Origin: Ruegeria sp. ANG-R | GTDB lineage: Bacteria > Pseudomonadota > Alphaproteobacteria > Rhodobacterales > Rhodobacteraceae | NCBI RefSeq assembly: GCF_000813985.1 | Contig: NZ_JWLJ01000001.1 | Span: 1,699,476-1,763,475 of the forward strand | Length of the DNA stretch: 64,000 bases | Direction: 5' to 3' | Shown here: positions 16,529 to 25,167 of the stretch, one piece after another | Position numbering within the stretch: position 1 is the first letter of the stretch | How the letters are laid out: every line of letters starts with the position of its first letter | Translations under genes and position numbers: made by a program | Notes under the pieces: model-generated | Databases searched by the model: none | What the model saw: only the letters and a program-made list of their open reading frames with translations | What the model was told of the DNA's origin: nothing

Positions 16529-17344
16529 ATGAGCAACACCCCTCCTCCCGGCGACCGGATCGCCAAAGTGCTGGCCCGCGCCGGCGTCGCCTCGCGTCGC
16601 GAAGCTGAACGCATGATCGAAGCAGGTCGCGTGACCGTTAATGGCAAGGCGATCAGCAGCCCAGCGCTGAATGTAACAGCCAAGGACAGGATCACCGTCG
16701 ATGGCAAACTGGTGTCCGAACCCGAGCCTTCACGGCTTTGGCTCTATCACAAACCACCGGGCCTCGTGACAACAGCGCGCGACGAAAAGGGGCGGAAGAC
16801 GATTTTCGACGACCTGCCCGAGGACATGCCGAGAGTCATGAGTGTCGGGCGGCTCGATCTGAACTCGGAAGGCCTGCTGCTGTTGACCAATGATGGCGGG
16901 ATCAAGCGCAAGCTGGAGCTCCCTTCGACCGGATGGCTGCGAAAATACCGGGTGCGGGTAAATGGGCGTCCAAAGGACGAGGATTTCGCACCTCTCCGCA
17001 AAGGGCTGGTGATTGAAGGTGAGCGGTTCCAACCGATGACAGTCTCACTGGATCGTCAACAGGGCGCAAACGCCTGGCTGACAATCGGTTTGCGCGAAGG
17101 CAAGAATCGGGAAATCCGTCGCGCCATCGAGGATATCGGTTACGTGGTGAACCGTCTTTTGCGTGTCTCTTATGGCCCGTTCCAGCTGGGTGATCTGAAA
17201 CCCGGTGAGGTCGAGGAAATCCGCCGCCGTGTCATGCGTGACCAATTGGGTCTGGAAACTGAGGAACGCGGTAAGCCAGCTGCAAAACGTCCCTCCTGGC
17301 CTCAGCGCAAAAGACCGGCCATCGGCAAGAAACCTCGCAAGTGA
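16529..17344 (+). CDS. rluB: rRNA pseudouridine synthase, RluB/RsuA family
   Basis: 271 residues from ATG 16529 (MSNTPPPGDRIAKVLARAGV). S4 RNA-binding domain at about 10-60 (ASRREAERMIEAGRVTVNG), then the pseudouridine synthase domain with LWLYHKPPGLVTT, the catalytic-aspartate motif GRLDLNSEGLLLLTNDG and GLREGKNREIRR. The basic C-terminal tail (KRPSWPQRKRPAIGKKPRK) is usual for RluB. It makes pseudouridine 2605 in 23S rRNA. Starts at 16466 or 16511 are possible but the extension is not conserved-looking. Confidence 0.88.
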   Translation: MSNTPPPGDRIAKVLARAGVASRREAERMIEAGRVTVNGKAISSPALNVTAKDRITVDGKLVSEPEPSRLWLYHKPPGLVTTARDEKGRKTIFDDLPEDMPRVMSVGRLDLNSEGLLLLTNDGGIKRKLELPSTGWLRKYRVRVNGRPKDEDFAPLRKGLVIEGERFQPMTVSLDRQQGANAWLTIGLREGKNREIRRAIEDIGYVVNRLLRVSYGPFQLGDLKPGEVEEIRRRVMRDQLGLETEERGKPAAKRPSWPQRKRPAIGKKPRK

Positions 17345-17425
17345 CGCGGGTTAAGCAACCTTCCCCCTAGCGCCAAGCCCTCGCATCGCCTAAATTTTCC
17401 GTGACAGCCACAGTTGGGGGGCACC

Positions 17426-17515
17426 ATGTCCGGGACCGGAGTACAAAAATTGGCCTATGCAGCGCTGCTGGTGCTGTTGTTCGGCGTCTGTACCGGTGTG
17501 CTGGGGGGCTTGTAA
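17426..17515 (+). CDS. 29-residue membrane peptide heading the TelA operon
   Basis: ATG 17426 to TAA 17515, MSGTGVQKLAYAALLVLLF and on to CTGVLGGL: one transmembrane helix with almost no soluble part. GGGGGG-type SD (GTTGGGGGG) precedes the ATG by 7 bases, and the next gene begins 4 bases after its stop. Position, RBS and hydrophobic design support a real small membrane protein, perhaps a partner of the XpaC-like or SPFH protein. No family recognised. Confidence 0.55.
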   Translation: MSGTGVQKLAYAALLVLLFGVCTGVLGGL

Positions 17516-17519
17516 GGAC

Positions 17520-18434
17520 ATGGCCAAACGGTTCGGCGGGAAATTCAGCCCTCAGGGAGCGCCCTCAGATCAGGATCAACCCGCCCGCGGGCAGTTCGAC
17601 GGGGCGCGGGTCGAACCGGCGGGCGCGCGTGCGAATGTGCTGTTTGTCCCGGCAATTCCGCTGGTTTTCTTATCCCTGAATGACGGCGCGATCGGCATGA
17701 CCATCGGCTTGGTTGCGGCGGGGCTGTTAACGGCGGCAGCGTTTCTGCTGCGCGAAGGCTTGCGCGCCGAAGCCGCCTATAATGCCAAACGTTCGGCACG
17801 CCGACCCGCCTTTCCCCGCAAGATATTCTCCAGCGTCCTGACGGGCCTCGGCGCGGCTTTGGCCTCGTACCGGACTGAGTTTCTGGATGCCGAAACTGCT
17901 GCGCAGGCCAGCCTGCTGGCACCGGTTCTGTTTGGCGTCGTCGCGACAGCGCTGCATTCCGTGTCCTTTGGCCTGGACCCCATGAAGGACAAGGGCATGG
18001 AGGGCATCGACACCTTCCAACAGGACCGCGTTGCGCGTGTTGTCGAGGATGCAGAATCCCATCTTGACCAAATGACGGACGCGATCAAACGGGCCGGAGA
18101 CCGGCAGATCGAAGCACGTGTCGAGCGGTTTCAGGACACCGCCCGCGATCTGTTCCGAACGGTCGAAGAAGATCCGCGCGATCTGGCGGGAGCGCGAAAG
18201 TACCTGACGGTCTATCTGCAAGGTGCGCGCGATGCGACGGTGAAATTTGCAGATGTCTACGCCCGCACCCGCGACGCACAGGCGCTGGCTGACTATTCGG
18301 CCCTGCTGGATGATCTGGAACAGAATTTCGCGGCCCGGACGCGAAAAATGCTATTGGATGACCGCAGTGATCTGACGGTTGAAATTGATGTGCTGCGCGA
18401 CCGGTTGCAGCGCGAAGGCGTCCGGTTGGACTGA
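17520..18434 (+). CDS. XpaC-like (5-bromo-4-chloroindolyl phosphate hydrolysis family) protein
   Basis: 304 residues from ATG 17520 (MAKRFGGKFSP). After a basic/proline-rich N-terminus two hydrophobic segments lie at about 42-80 and 130-150, followed by a long helical C-terminal domain (RVARVVEDAESHLDQMTDAI, RKYLTVYLQGARDATVKFADVYART) as in XpaC proteins. XpaC was named for a phosphatase-assay phenotype in Bacillus; no catalytic motif is seen, so the enzymatic label is doubtful. XpaC and TelA genes are neighbours in many bacteria, as here. Confidence 0.75.
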   Translation: MAKRFGGKFSPQGAPSDQDQPARGQFDGARVEPAGARANVLFVPAIPLVFLSLNDGAIGMTIGLVAAGLLTAAAFLLREGLRAEAAYNAKRSARRPAFPRKIFSSVLTGLGAALASYRTEFLDAETAAQASLLAPVLFGVVATALHSVSFGLDPMKDKGMEGIDTFQQDRVARVVEDAESHLDQMTDAIKRAGDRQIEARVERFQDTARDLFRTVEEDPRDLAGARKYLTVYLQGARDATVKFADVYARTRDAQALADYSALLDDLEQNFAARTRKMLLDDRSDLTVEIDVLRDRLQREGVRLD

Positions 18435-18463
18435 CCGGCTATTATATGAGCGAGGATTACCCC

Positions 18464-19654
18464 ATGTCCGACAAGGTCAAAAACAAAGCGGTTGAAGCCG
18501 AAACGCTGGTACAGGAAGTCACGGCCGTTGCCCTGCCCGAACCACAGGCCGAGATCGTCCCCCTGGAAGAGGCCGACGAACCGGTTGGCGCCGAAATCCG
18601 AAAGCGGATGGGCGAGATCGACATGGGCGACACCAATTCGATCGTCTCGTTCGGCTCATCCGCGCAGGCGGAACTGCAGGAAATCAGCCAGGCGATGCTG
18701 GCCGATGTCCGCAACAAGGACGTAGGGCCAGCGGGCGACAGCCTGCGCAACATCGTGACGACGATCCGTGGCTTCTCGGTCAGCGAGCTGGATGTTCGCC
18801 GCGAGCGGAGCTGGTGGGAAAAGCTGTTGGGCCGCGCCGCGCCGTTCGCCAAGTTCACAGCGCAGTACGAGGATGTACAAAGCCAGATCGACCGCATCAC
18901 CGACGATTTGCTTGGACATGAACATACGCTGCTCAAAGACATCAAATCACTTGATCTTTTGTATGAAAAGACGCTGGAATTTTACGACGAACTGGCGCTC
19001 TATATCGCGGCGGGTGAGGAAAAGCTGACTGAACTGGACAGCCACGATATTCCTGAAAAAGAGGCCGAGGTTCAGGCCGCGCCAGAAGATCAACAAGTAA
19101 TGAAGGCGCAGGAGCTGCGCGACCTGCGTGCGGCACGCGACGATCTGGAACGCCGGGTCCATGACCTGAAACTGACCCGTCAGGTGACCATGCAGTCACT
19201 GCCCTCGATCCGGTTGGTGCAGGAAAATGACAAGTCGCTGGTGACAAAGATCAACTCGACCCTCGTCAACACCGTACCGCTTTGGGAAACGCAGCTTGCA
19301 CAAGCCGTCACCATCCAGCGCAGCGCCGAGGCCGCCGCGGCTGTGCGCGACGCAAATGATCTGACCAACGAGCTGCTGACCTCGAACGCGGCCAACCTGC
19401 GCGAGTCCAACAAGATGATCCGCGAGGAAATGGAGCGTGGTGTCTTCGACATCGAAGCCGTCAAACAAGCCAATGCGGACCTGATCGGCACCATCAATGA
19501 AAGCTTGGCGATTGCGGACGAAGGCAAAGCCAAACGCGCCGCAGCCGAGGAAGAATTGAAGAAGATGGAGGCCGAATTGCGCGATACGCTCGCCTCGGCC
19601 AAGGCGCGGCAGGACGGGATCGGCGACAATGCCGGAACGGCCGTCCCCGGATAA
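18464..19654 (+). CDS. TelA-like toxic anion resistance protein
   Basis: 396 residues. All-helical TelA family: a short linker, then IVSFGSSAQAELQEISQAML, WEKLLGRAAPFAKFTAQYEDV, RDDLERRVHDLKLTRQVTMQ, SLPSIRLVQENDKSLVTKIN and a C-terminal coiled coil (about 300-385). TelA proteins were linked to tellurite resistance but are better seen as cytoplasmic/membrane-stress factors that partner XpaC; mechanism unknown. ATG 18464 follows GCGAGG; ATG 18446 is an alternative. TAATG overlap with the next gene. Confidence 0.88.
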   Translation: MSDKVKNKAVEAETLVQEVTAVALPEPQAEIVPLEEADEPVGAEIRKRMGEIDMGDTNSIVSFGSSAQAELQEISQAMLADVRNKDVGPAGDSLRNIVTTIRGFSVSELDVRRERSWWEKLLGRAAPFAKFTAQYEDVQSQIDRITDDLLGHEHTLLKDIKSLDLLYEKTLEFYDELALYIAAGEEKLTELDSHDIPEKEAEVQAAPEDQQVMKAQELRDLRAARDDLERRVHDLKLTRQVTMQSLPSIRLVQENDKSLVTKINSTLVNTVPLWETQLAQAVTIQRSAEAAAAVRDANDLTNELLTSNAANLRESNKMIREEMERGVFDIEAVKQANADLIGTINESLAIADEGKAKRAAAEEELKKMEAELRDTLASAKARQDGIGDNAGTAVPG

Positions 19655-20625
19655 TGGGAATAGCGGGCGTGCGGCCAGTTCATCGCGCTAGAACTGCAGT
19701 ATTGGGATTGTCGCTGCTGGCTTTGGCTGGCTGCGATTCTGCGTTAACCACGTCCATCGTTCCCGAGCCGCGCCCGGCCCCGCCGCAGGGGCTGAGCAAT
19801 GCGTATCAGGCGCCTTCCCCGGCCAGCCTTGACCTTGCGCGCTATTACGAAGGTGTTCAGAACAACCTGTTGACACGTGGATTGCTGCGAACGGATGGGG
19901 GCGGGCCAGACACGCCATACGACGCCGACGATCTGGCACGAAACTTCGAAACCATCGCCTTTTACAATGAGTATCCCGGGCAGGCGGTTTCGAGCGGCAG
20001 CGGTCGTACCAGCCGACAGCTCAGCCGCTGGTCCGCGCCGGTGCGTATCCAACCCGAGTTCGGCCCCTCGGTCGCGCCTGACGTGCGTCAGCAAGAGGCA
20101 GCCCGTATCGATGCCTATGCGAACCGTTTGTCTCGGCTGACCGGCCATTCGGTCTCGACCACAGCGCGGAACGCGAATTTTCATGTCTTTGTGGCCGGTG
20201 AAGATGACTCCGCTTACGTTCAGGCCCGGCTACGGCAACTGATCCCGGGCATCGGACAAGCGCAACTGGACCTTTTCGACAACCTGCCCCGCTCCTTCTA
20301 TTGCTTCGTGTTCACGTCGGCTTCGAACAGCACACCGCAGACATACACCCGCGCGGTTGCCCTGATCCGGGCAGAACACCCGGATCTGGTGCGCCTGAGC
20401 TGTATTCACGAAGAGATTGCGCAAGGATTGGGACTGCCCAATGACAGCCCCTCGGCGCGCCCGTCGATCTTCAACGATGACGACGAGTTTGCCTTGCTCA
20501 CCAGCCATGACGAGAAGCTGCTGACCATTCTGTATGACCCGCGCCTCAAGCCGGGCATGACCGCGGACGAAGCCCGCCCGGTGGTCCGTATCATTGCACG
20601 TGAATTGATGGGGCAGTCGCTCTGA
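19654..20625 (+). CDS. DUF2927 lipoprotein
   Basis: 323 residues. Signal segment AVLGLSLLALAGCDSA with lipobox LAGC. The DUF2927 region covers about 90-310: LSRWSAPVRIQPEFG, a small protease-like block, and VRLSCIHEEIAQGLGLPNDS with a HEE-x-x-QGLGL pattern recalling a zincin helix (HExxH-like but with Q/G rather than the second His), then DEFALLTSHDEKLLTILYDP. It might be a zinc protease or a relic of one. Overlaps telA by one base. Predicted outside the cytoplasmic membrane. Confidence 0.8.
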   Translation: MGIAGVRPVHRARTAVLGLSLLALAGCDSALTTSIVPEPRPAPPQGLSNAYQAPSPASLDLARYYEGVQNNLLTRGLLRTDGGGPDTPYDADDLARNFETIAFYNEYPGQAVSSGSGRTSRQLSRWSAPVRIQPEFGPSVAPDVRQQEAARIDAYANRLSRLTGHSVSTTARNANFHVFVAGEDDSAYVQARLRQLIPGIGQAQLDLFDNLPRSFYCFVFTSASNSTPQTYTRAVALIRAEHPDLVRLSCIHEEIAQGLGLPNDSPSARPSIFNDDDEFALLTSHDEKLLTILYDPRLKPGMTADEARPVVRIIARELMGQSL

Positions 20626-20647
20626 CCCCGAAGACAGGAGAAATCCA

Positions 20648-21796
20648 ATGGGAATATTCGATTTTCTGACCGGAGAATTCATCGACGTCATCCACTGGGT
20701 CGACGATACCCGGGATACTATGGTCTGGCGGTTCGAACGTGAGGGCCACGAGATCAAATACGGTGCCAAGCTGACTGTGCGCGAGGGTCAGGCTGCGGTG
20801 TTCGTGCATGAGGGTCAACTGGCGGATGTCTTCACGCCGGGTCTCTATATGCTCGAGACCAACAATATGCCAATCATGACCACTCTGCAGCACTGGGATC
20901 ACGGGTTCCAATCGCCTTTCAAGTCCGAGATATATTTCGTCAGCACCACCCGTTTCAATGATCTGAAATGGGGCACGAAGAACCCGATCATGCTGCGCGA
21001 CCCCGAGTTTGGCCCGACCCGCATCCGGGCGTTCGGGACCTATACGGTGCGTGTGAAAGATCCGGCGAAATTCCTGGTTGAAATCGTCGGCACCGACGGC
21101 GAGTTCACGATGGACGAGATCAGCTTTCAGATTCGAAACATCATCGTTCAGGAGTTCAGCCGCGTCATCGCCGGGTCTGGGATACCGGTTCTGGACATGG
21201 CCGCAAACACCGCTGATCTGGGCAAGCTGATCGCGGCCGAGGTCTCACCCGTTCTGGACGGGTACGGGCTGGAGATGCCCGAGTTCTACATCGAGAATAT
21301 CTCGCTGCCGCCTGCGGTCGAGGCGGCTTTGGACAAGCGGACCTCGATGGGGTTAGCAGGCGATCTGGGGAAATTCACGCAGTATTCCGCAGCCGAGGCA
21401 ATGACAGCAGCGGCCAACAACCCCGGCCAAGGCGGCGGCATGGGTGCCGGTCTTGGGATGGGAATGGGTATGGCGATGGCGCATCAGATGTCGAACATGG
21501 CAGCGGGTCAGCCGCGCGGCCCATGGGGCGGTTCCGCACCCGCTGCTCCGCAGCCGTCAGCGCACGCCGCCCCGCCGCCACCTCCGCCCGTTGAACATGT
21601 CTGGCACATTGCGGTGGATGGTCAGACCAGCGGACCGTTCTCCAAAGCTAAAATGGGTCGTATGGCAACGGAGGGTGAGATCACACGCGATACGCATGTC
21701 TGGACTGCCGGTCAGGATGGCTGGAAAAAGGCTGGCGACGTTCAGGAACTGGCGCAGTTGTTCACGATCCTGCCACCTCCGCCACCCGGTGCCTAA
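20648..21796 (+). CDS. SPFH-domain protein with C-terminal GYF_2 domain (YdjI-like)
   Basis: 382 residues. Residues about 20-240 are the SPFH (band 7) domain of the YdjI/virion-core type (MGIFDFLTGEFIDVIHW, EFGPTRIRAFGTYTVRVKDP, EMPEFYIENISLP). A Gly/Met-rich stretch (about 265-290) and a Pro-rich linker follow, then a GYF_2 domain at about 315-372 (WHIAVDGQTSGPFSKAKMGR, WTAGQDGWKKAG). SPFH proteins build membrane-associated scaffolds; in Bacillus the YdjI protein works with zinc-ribbon YdjG at the membrane. Strong RBS AGGAGAA. The GYF domain likely captures Pro-rich partners. Confidence 0.88.
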   Translation: MGIFDFLTGEFIDVIHWVDDTRDTMVWRFEREGHEIKYGAKLTVREGQAAVFVHEGQLADVFTPGLYMLETNNMPIMTTLQHWDHGFQSPFKSEIYFVSTTRFNDLKWGTKNPIMLRDPEFGPTRIRAFGTYTVRVKDPAKFLVEIVGTDGEFTMDEISFQIRNIIVQEFSRVIAGSGIPVLDMAANTADLGKLIAAEVSPVLDGYGLEMPEFYIENISLPPAVEAALDKRTSMGLAGDLGKFTQYSAAEAMTAAANNPGQGGGMGAGLGMGMGMAMAHQMSNMAAGQPRGPWGGSAPAAPQPSAHAAPPPPPPVEHVWHIAVDGQTSGPFSKAKMGRMATEGEITRDTHVWTAGQDGWKKAGDVQELAQLFTILPPPPPGA

Positions 21797-21831
21797 ACGG
21801 GCGGGCGGCAACCGATGATCGGGGTTCTGTA

Positions 21832-22923
21832 ATGGCGAAAGACGAACACCGCTTTCCCTGCGAGCAATGCGGAGCGGATTATCGTTTCAATCCGGGTGAC
21901 GGGACGTTGACGTGCGACCATTGCGGTCATTCCGAAGCCATCGGCGCTGGCCCGTGGGGTGGTGCCAGTTTGCGCGAACTGGATTTCGACGCAGCCATGG
22001 CGGACCGTTTGCCCGACAGCGAGATTGAAGAAACCCGGGTTCTCACCTGCCCAAACTGCGCCGCACAGGTTGAGTTCGATCCGAACACCCACGCAGCCGA
22101 GTGTCCGTTCTGTGCCACTCCGGTGGTGACCGATACCGGTGTGAGCCGCCATATCAAACCACGCGGTGTTCTGCCTTTTGCGCTGGACGAACGCTCGGCG
22201 CACAAAGCGATGGGCGACTGGTTGGGGCGGCTTTGGTTTGCGCCCAACGGATTGAAGGAATACGCCCGCAAAGGCCGCAGGATGCAGGGCATTTACGTGC
22301 CGTACTGGACCTTCGACGCCGATACGAAATCAACCTATCGGGGCGAGCGTGGCGTGGTTTATTACGAGACGCGGACCGTCATGCGCGACGGGAAGCGTGT
22401 CCAGCAACAAGTTCCCAAGGTGCGCTGGACACCAAAATCCGGCCGCGTGACGCGGTTCTTTGACGATGTGCTGGTGCTGGCGTCTCAATCCTTGCCCAAA
22501 TCATATACTGACGCGCTGGAACCATGGGATTTACCTGCGCTTGAGCCCTATCAGCCCGAATATCTCGCCGGCTTCCGTGCTGAGGCCTACACGATCGAAC
22601 TGCAGCAAGGATATCAAGAGGCCCGCGCACATATGGCGCGGGTGATCGAACGAGATGTGCGGTTTGATATCGGTGGCGACCGGCAACGCATCCACGCCGT
22701 CGATACCGAAGTGCGCGACGTCACATTCAAACACATCCTCCTGCCGGTTTGGATGGCTGCCTATAAATACCGTGGCCAGACCTATCGCTTCGTAGTCAAT
22801 GGACGGACCGGCCGCGTGCAGGGTGAACGACCCTGGTCCGCAATCAAGATTGCAATCGCGGTGGTTCTGGGGCTACTCGTAGCGGCTGGTGTCGGATATC
22901 TGGTCGCCACCGGACAGCAATAG
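21832..22923 (+). CDS. Zinc-ribbon membrane protein (YdjG-like)
   Basis: 363 residues. Four CxxC pairs in the first 105 residues (CEQC, CDHC, CPNC, CPFC) make two zinc ribbons. A central beta-rich region holds GIYVPYWTFDADTKSTYRGERG. The end (about 335-360, IKIAIAVVLGLLVAAGVGYL) is a transmembrane helix, so the protein is a tail-anchored membrane protein with cytosolic zinc ribbons. It follows the SPFH gene by 35 bp, the same pairing as ydjG-ydjI of Bacillus. Automated names such as primosomal protein N' helicase are wrong for this protein. Confidence 0.85.
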   Translation: MAKDEHRFPCEQCGADYRFNPGDGTLTCDHCGHSEAIGAGPWGGASLRELDFDAAMADRLPDSEIEETRVLTCPNCAAQVEFDPNTHAAECPFCATPVVTDTGVSRHIKPRGVLPFALDERSAHKAMGDWLGRLWFAPNGLKEYARKGRRMQGIYVPYWTFDADTKSTYRGERGVVYYETRTVMRDGKRVQQQVPKVRWTPKSGRVTRFFDDVLVLASQSLPKSYTDALEPWDLPALEPYQPEYLAGFRAEAYTIELQQGYQEARAHMARVIERDVRFDIGGDRQRIHAVDTEVRDVTFKHILLPVWMAAYKYRGQTYRFVVNGRTGRVQGERPWSAIKIAIAVVLGLLVAAGVGYLVATGQQ

Positions 22924-23016
22924 CGTTCATGAGTATTGACAGGGCACCTCGCGCCCTCTTGCACATGCCCGTACGCGGGCGCATCCTGCGCGGCGTGCCA
23001 GAAGGGAGATGGCGAA

Positions 23017-23121
23017 TTGCACCTTAACGCTCTGAACACTCTGCTGACCGAGCACCATTCGTGCCGCGCTTTCCGGACAGAACGTGCCCTATTGGATGAT
23101 GTCGTCGACTGGTGCGGATAG
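23017..23121 (+). pseudogene. Possible N-terminal remnant of a nitroreductase-family gene
   Basis: A 34-codon reading frame with a TTG after GGGAG, LNALNTLLTEHHSCRAFRTE, stops at 23121. The SCRAF motif after a leucine-rich helix resembles the first 25 residues of nitroreductases (NTLLxxRxSxRxF). The rest of such a gene is missing; dtd begins 39 bp later. It is a short match and could be coincidental. Confidence 0.3.
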
Positions 23122-23159
23122 GCCAGCAAACACGCGAAAAAGCGAAACAGGAACAGTAT

Positions 23160-23597
23160 ATGCGAGCGCTGCTTCAGAGAATCTCCAATGCCTCGGTCAC
23201 AGTCGCTGGAACGGTGATCGGGCGATCCGGTCCTGGATTGATGATCCTGGTTTGCGCGATGCAAGGCGATGGAGAAACTCAGGTCGCGCAACTGGCCGAA
23301 AAGATCGCAAAGCTTCGTATCTTCAAAGACGATGCGGGAAAAATGAACCGGTCGATACTGGATATCGGGGGCTCGGCGCTGGTCGTCAGCCAGTTCACAC
23401 TGGCGGCCGATACATCCCGCGGAAACCGACCCGGCTTCTCCGAGGCAGCCCCTGCGGCGGAGGGCGAACAGCTCTATGAGGCGTTTGCACGCAAACTGTC
23501 GGATCAGGGCATTCCGGTCGAAACCGGTTCGTTCGGAGCCGACATGGCCGTAGAGCTGGTCAATGACGGGCCAGTGACAATTTGGATGGAAAGCTGA
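23160..23597 (+). CDS. dtd: D-aminoacyl-tRNA deacylase
   Basis: 145 residues, full length for Dtd. Motifs: [36 protein letters not shown] and the C-terminal [11 protein letters not shown] cross-subunit Gly-cisPro motif. It removes D-amino acids from mischarged tRNA. ATG 23160 fits the family; earlier frame extension to 23112 is not conserved-looking. TGATG overlap with the next gene. Confidence 0.95.
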   Translation: MRALLQRISNASVTVAGTVIGRSGPGLMILVCAMQGDGETQVAQLAEKIAKLRIFKDDAGKMNRSILDIGGSALVVSQFTLAADTSRGNRPGFSEAAPAAEGEQLYEAFARKLSDQGIPVETGSFGADMAVELVNDGPVTIWMES

Positions 23598-24700
23598 TGC
23601 AGGGTTCTCGACAGGTTCAGGATATTTGGCGCGCAGGTGTCGCGGCGGTTGATGGCTATCGCGCAACGTTGGAGGCGATCCAAGCGGTTGAACGGCCAGA
23701 CCAGATTCTGGCCGTTGGAAAGGCCGCAGGTGCCATGGCCCGCGCAGCGACCGAACGCTTCGGAGCTCTGCCCACTTTGGTTGTTACCAAAGATGGCCAT
23801 GGCGACGACCTGCCCCGGCATGTGATGGTCATCGAAGCATCACACCCGGTGCCCGATGCCCGCAGTCTGGCGGGAGGCCGGGCTTTGCGCGAAGCGGTTG
23901 AGGGCATGAAACACGACAGCAATCTGTTGCTGCTGGTTTCAGGCGGAGCTTCTTCGCTGGCCGAGGATCTTGTGCTGGGCAAAACACTGGATGATCTTGC
24001 TGCCCTCAACCATCGATTGCTCGGCGAAGGGCTGGATATCGGCGCAATGAATGCCGAACGGCGCAAGCTGTCTCGGATCAAAGGTGGCGGATTGTTGTCG
24101 CTTTTCCCCGGAGCAAACGTGACCGTTCTGGCGATCTCGGATGTCCCCGGAGATGAGCTGGGCGTGATCGGATCAGGAATCGGGTCGCTGCCCGACAAGC
24201 CGGGCTTCGCCGCCCGGACCTCGATCATCGCATCAAATGCACATGCCCGGAACGCTGCGGCATTGGCGGCCGAGCAAGCCGGGTTCGATGTCCTTGCGAA
24301 CGAAGAAACGATGCACGATGATTACCTCTCGGTCGCAGCGCAAATCGGCAAACGCCTGCGAAACATGCCCAAGGGCGCCATGGTGTTTGGCGGAGAACCC
24401 ACCGTTGTTCTGCCCGACACGCCAGGACGCGGCGGACGCAATCAGGCCCTGGCGCTTGCACTGGCGCACGAGATTGCAGGGCAACCGGATTTAACCGTGA
24501 TCGTTGGCGGGACCGATGGCACAGACGGACCCACCGACGCGGCCGGGGCAATCGTTACCGGTGAAACATGGTCGGAAAAAGCACAGGTTTACCTGAACAC
24601 CGCAGATAGCGGCAGTTTCCTAGACAAGGCAGGCGCACTACTGATCACGGGGCCGACGGGCACGAACGTGATGGATTTGATGATCGCGATCCGAAGCTGA
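23597..24700 (+). CDS. Glycerate 2-kinase family (DUF4147/MOFRL)
   Basis: 367 residues. N-terminal DUF4147 domain (QILAVGKAAGAMARAA, EASHPVPDARSLAGGRAL, LLLVSGGASSLAEDL, LSRIKGGGLLSLFPGA) and C-terminal MOFRL domain (VFGGEPTVVLP, GRGGRNQALALALAHEIAG, GGTDGTDGPTDAAGA). Family members phosphorylate glycerate to 2-phosphoglycerate with ATP, or are related tartronate/hydroxypyruvate pathway kinases. Coupled to dtd by the one-base ATG overlap, though no functional link is obvious. Confidence 0.88.
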   Translation: MQGSRQVQDIWRAGVAAVDGYRATLEAIQAVERPDQILAVGKAAGAMARAATERFGALPTLVVTKDGHGDDLPRHVMVIEASHPVPDARSLAGGRALREAVEGMKHDSNLLLLVSGGASSLAEDLVLGKTLDDLAALNHRLLGEGLDIGAMNAERRKLSRIKGGGLLSLFPGANVTVLAISDVPGDELGVIGSGIGSLPDKPGFAARTSIIASNAHARNAAALAAEQAGFDVLANEETMHDDYLSVAAQIGKRLRNMPKGAMVFGGEPTVVLPDTPGRGGRNQALALALAHEIAGQPDLTVIVGGTDGTDGPTDAAGAIVTGETWSEKAQVYLNTADSGSFLDKAGALLITGPTGTNVMDLMIAIRS

Positions 24701-25167
24701 CCCTATGTCCTGACCCAATCAATGTCGCCTGCAGCAAGCCCAACACGCGACTGCCAAGCCCATCGCATCTATGCAGCCGAGTTCGGCAAGCTGGTCTCGA
24801 CCGCCACCGTATACGTGACAGAGACGATCCACGAGGCCGGCTCGTGCTTTCGTTACAGATGCCTCACCAATAGAATCAATAAACAGCAATTCGGTGCAGT
24901 TTACCCGTGCCATGCAGGGTTTTGCGCAAGATGATCTGACGCCAGTCAAATTTTTCGTTCGGTCCAGAGTAAGTGGCTATGAAAACGAGCTTTTGGGTTT
25001 TCCTAAGGCCTCTGAGGATGCCACCCAACACAGTCAATTGTAGGATTCCCTTCTTTTTCCAAGAGATTTTCACTTGCCCGTCACCCTGAAATGCTCCTAC
25101 TTTGACTCGTGCGTCAATAAAAAGCCCTTCAACGGGCTGACTATCCAAACAACTGGGAGAATTCTGG
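24701..25167. other. Long leader region before the ABC importer operon
   Basis: About 465 bp with no convincing gene. Immediately upstream of the binding-protein gene AGCCC-TTCAAC-GGGCT (about 25121-25138) forms a small hairpin; CTGGGAGAATTCTGG holds the RBS before ATG 25168. The AT-rich part at 24960-25090 likely holds the promoter. No riboswitch consensus recognised. Confidence 0.35.
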
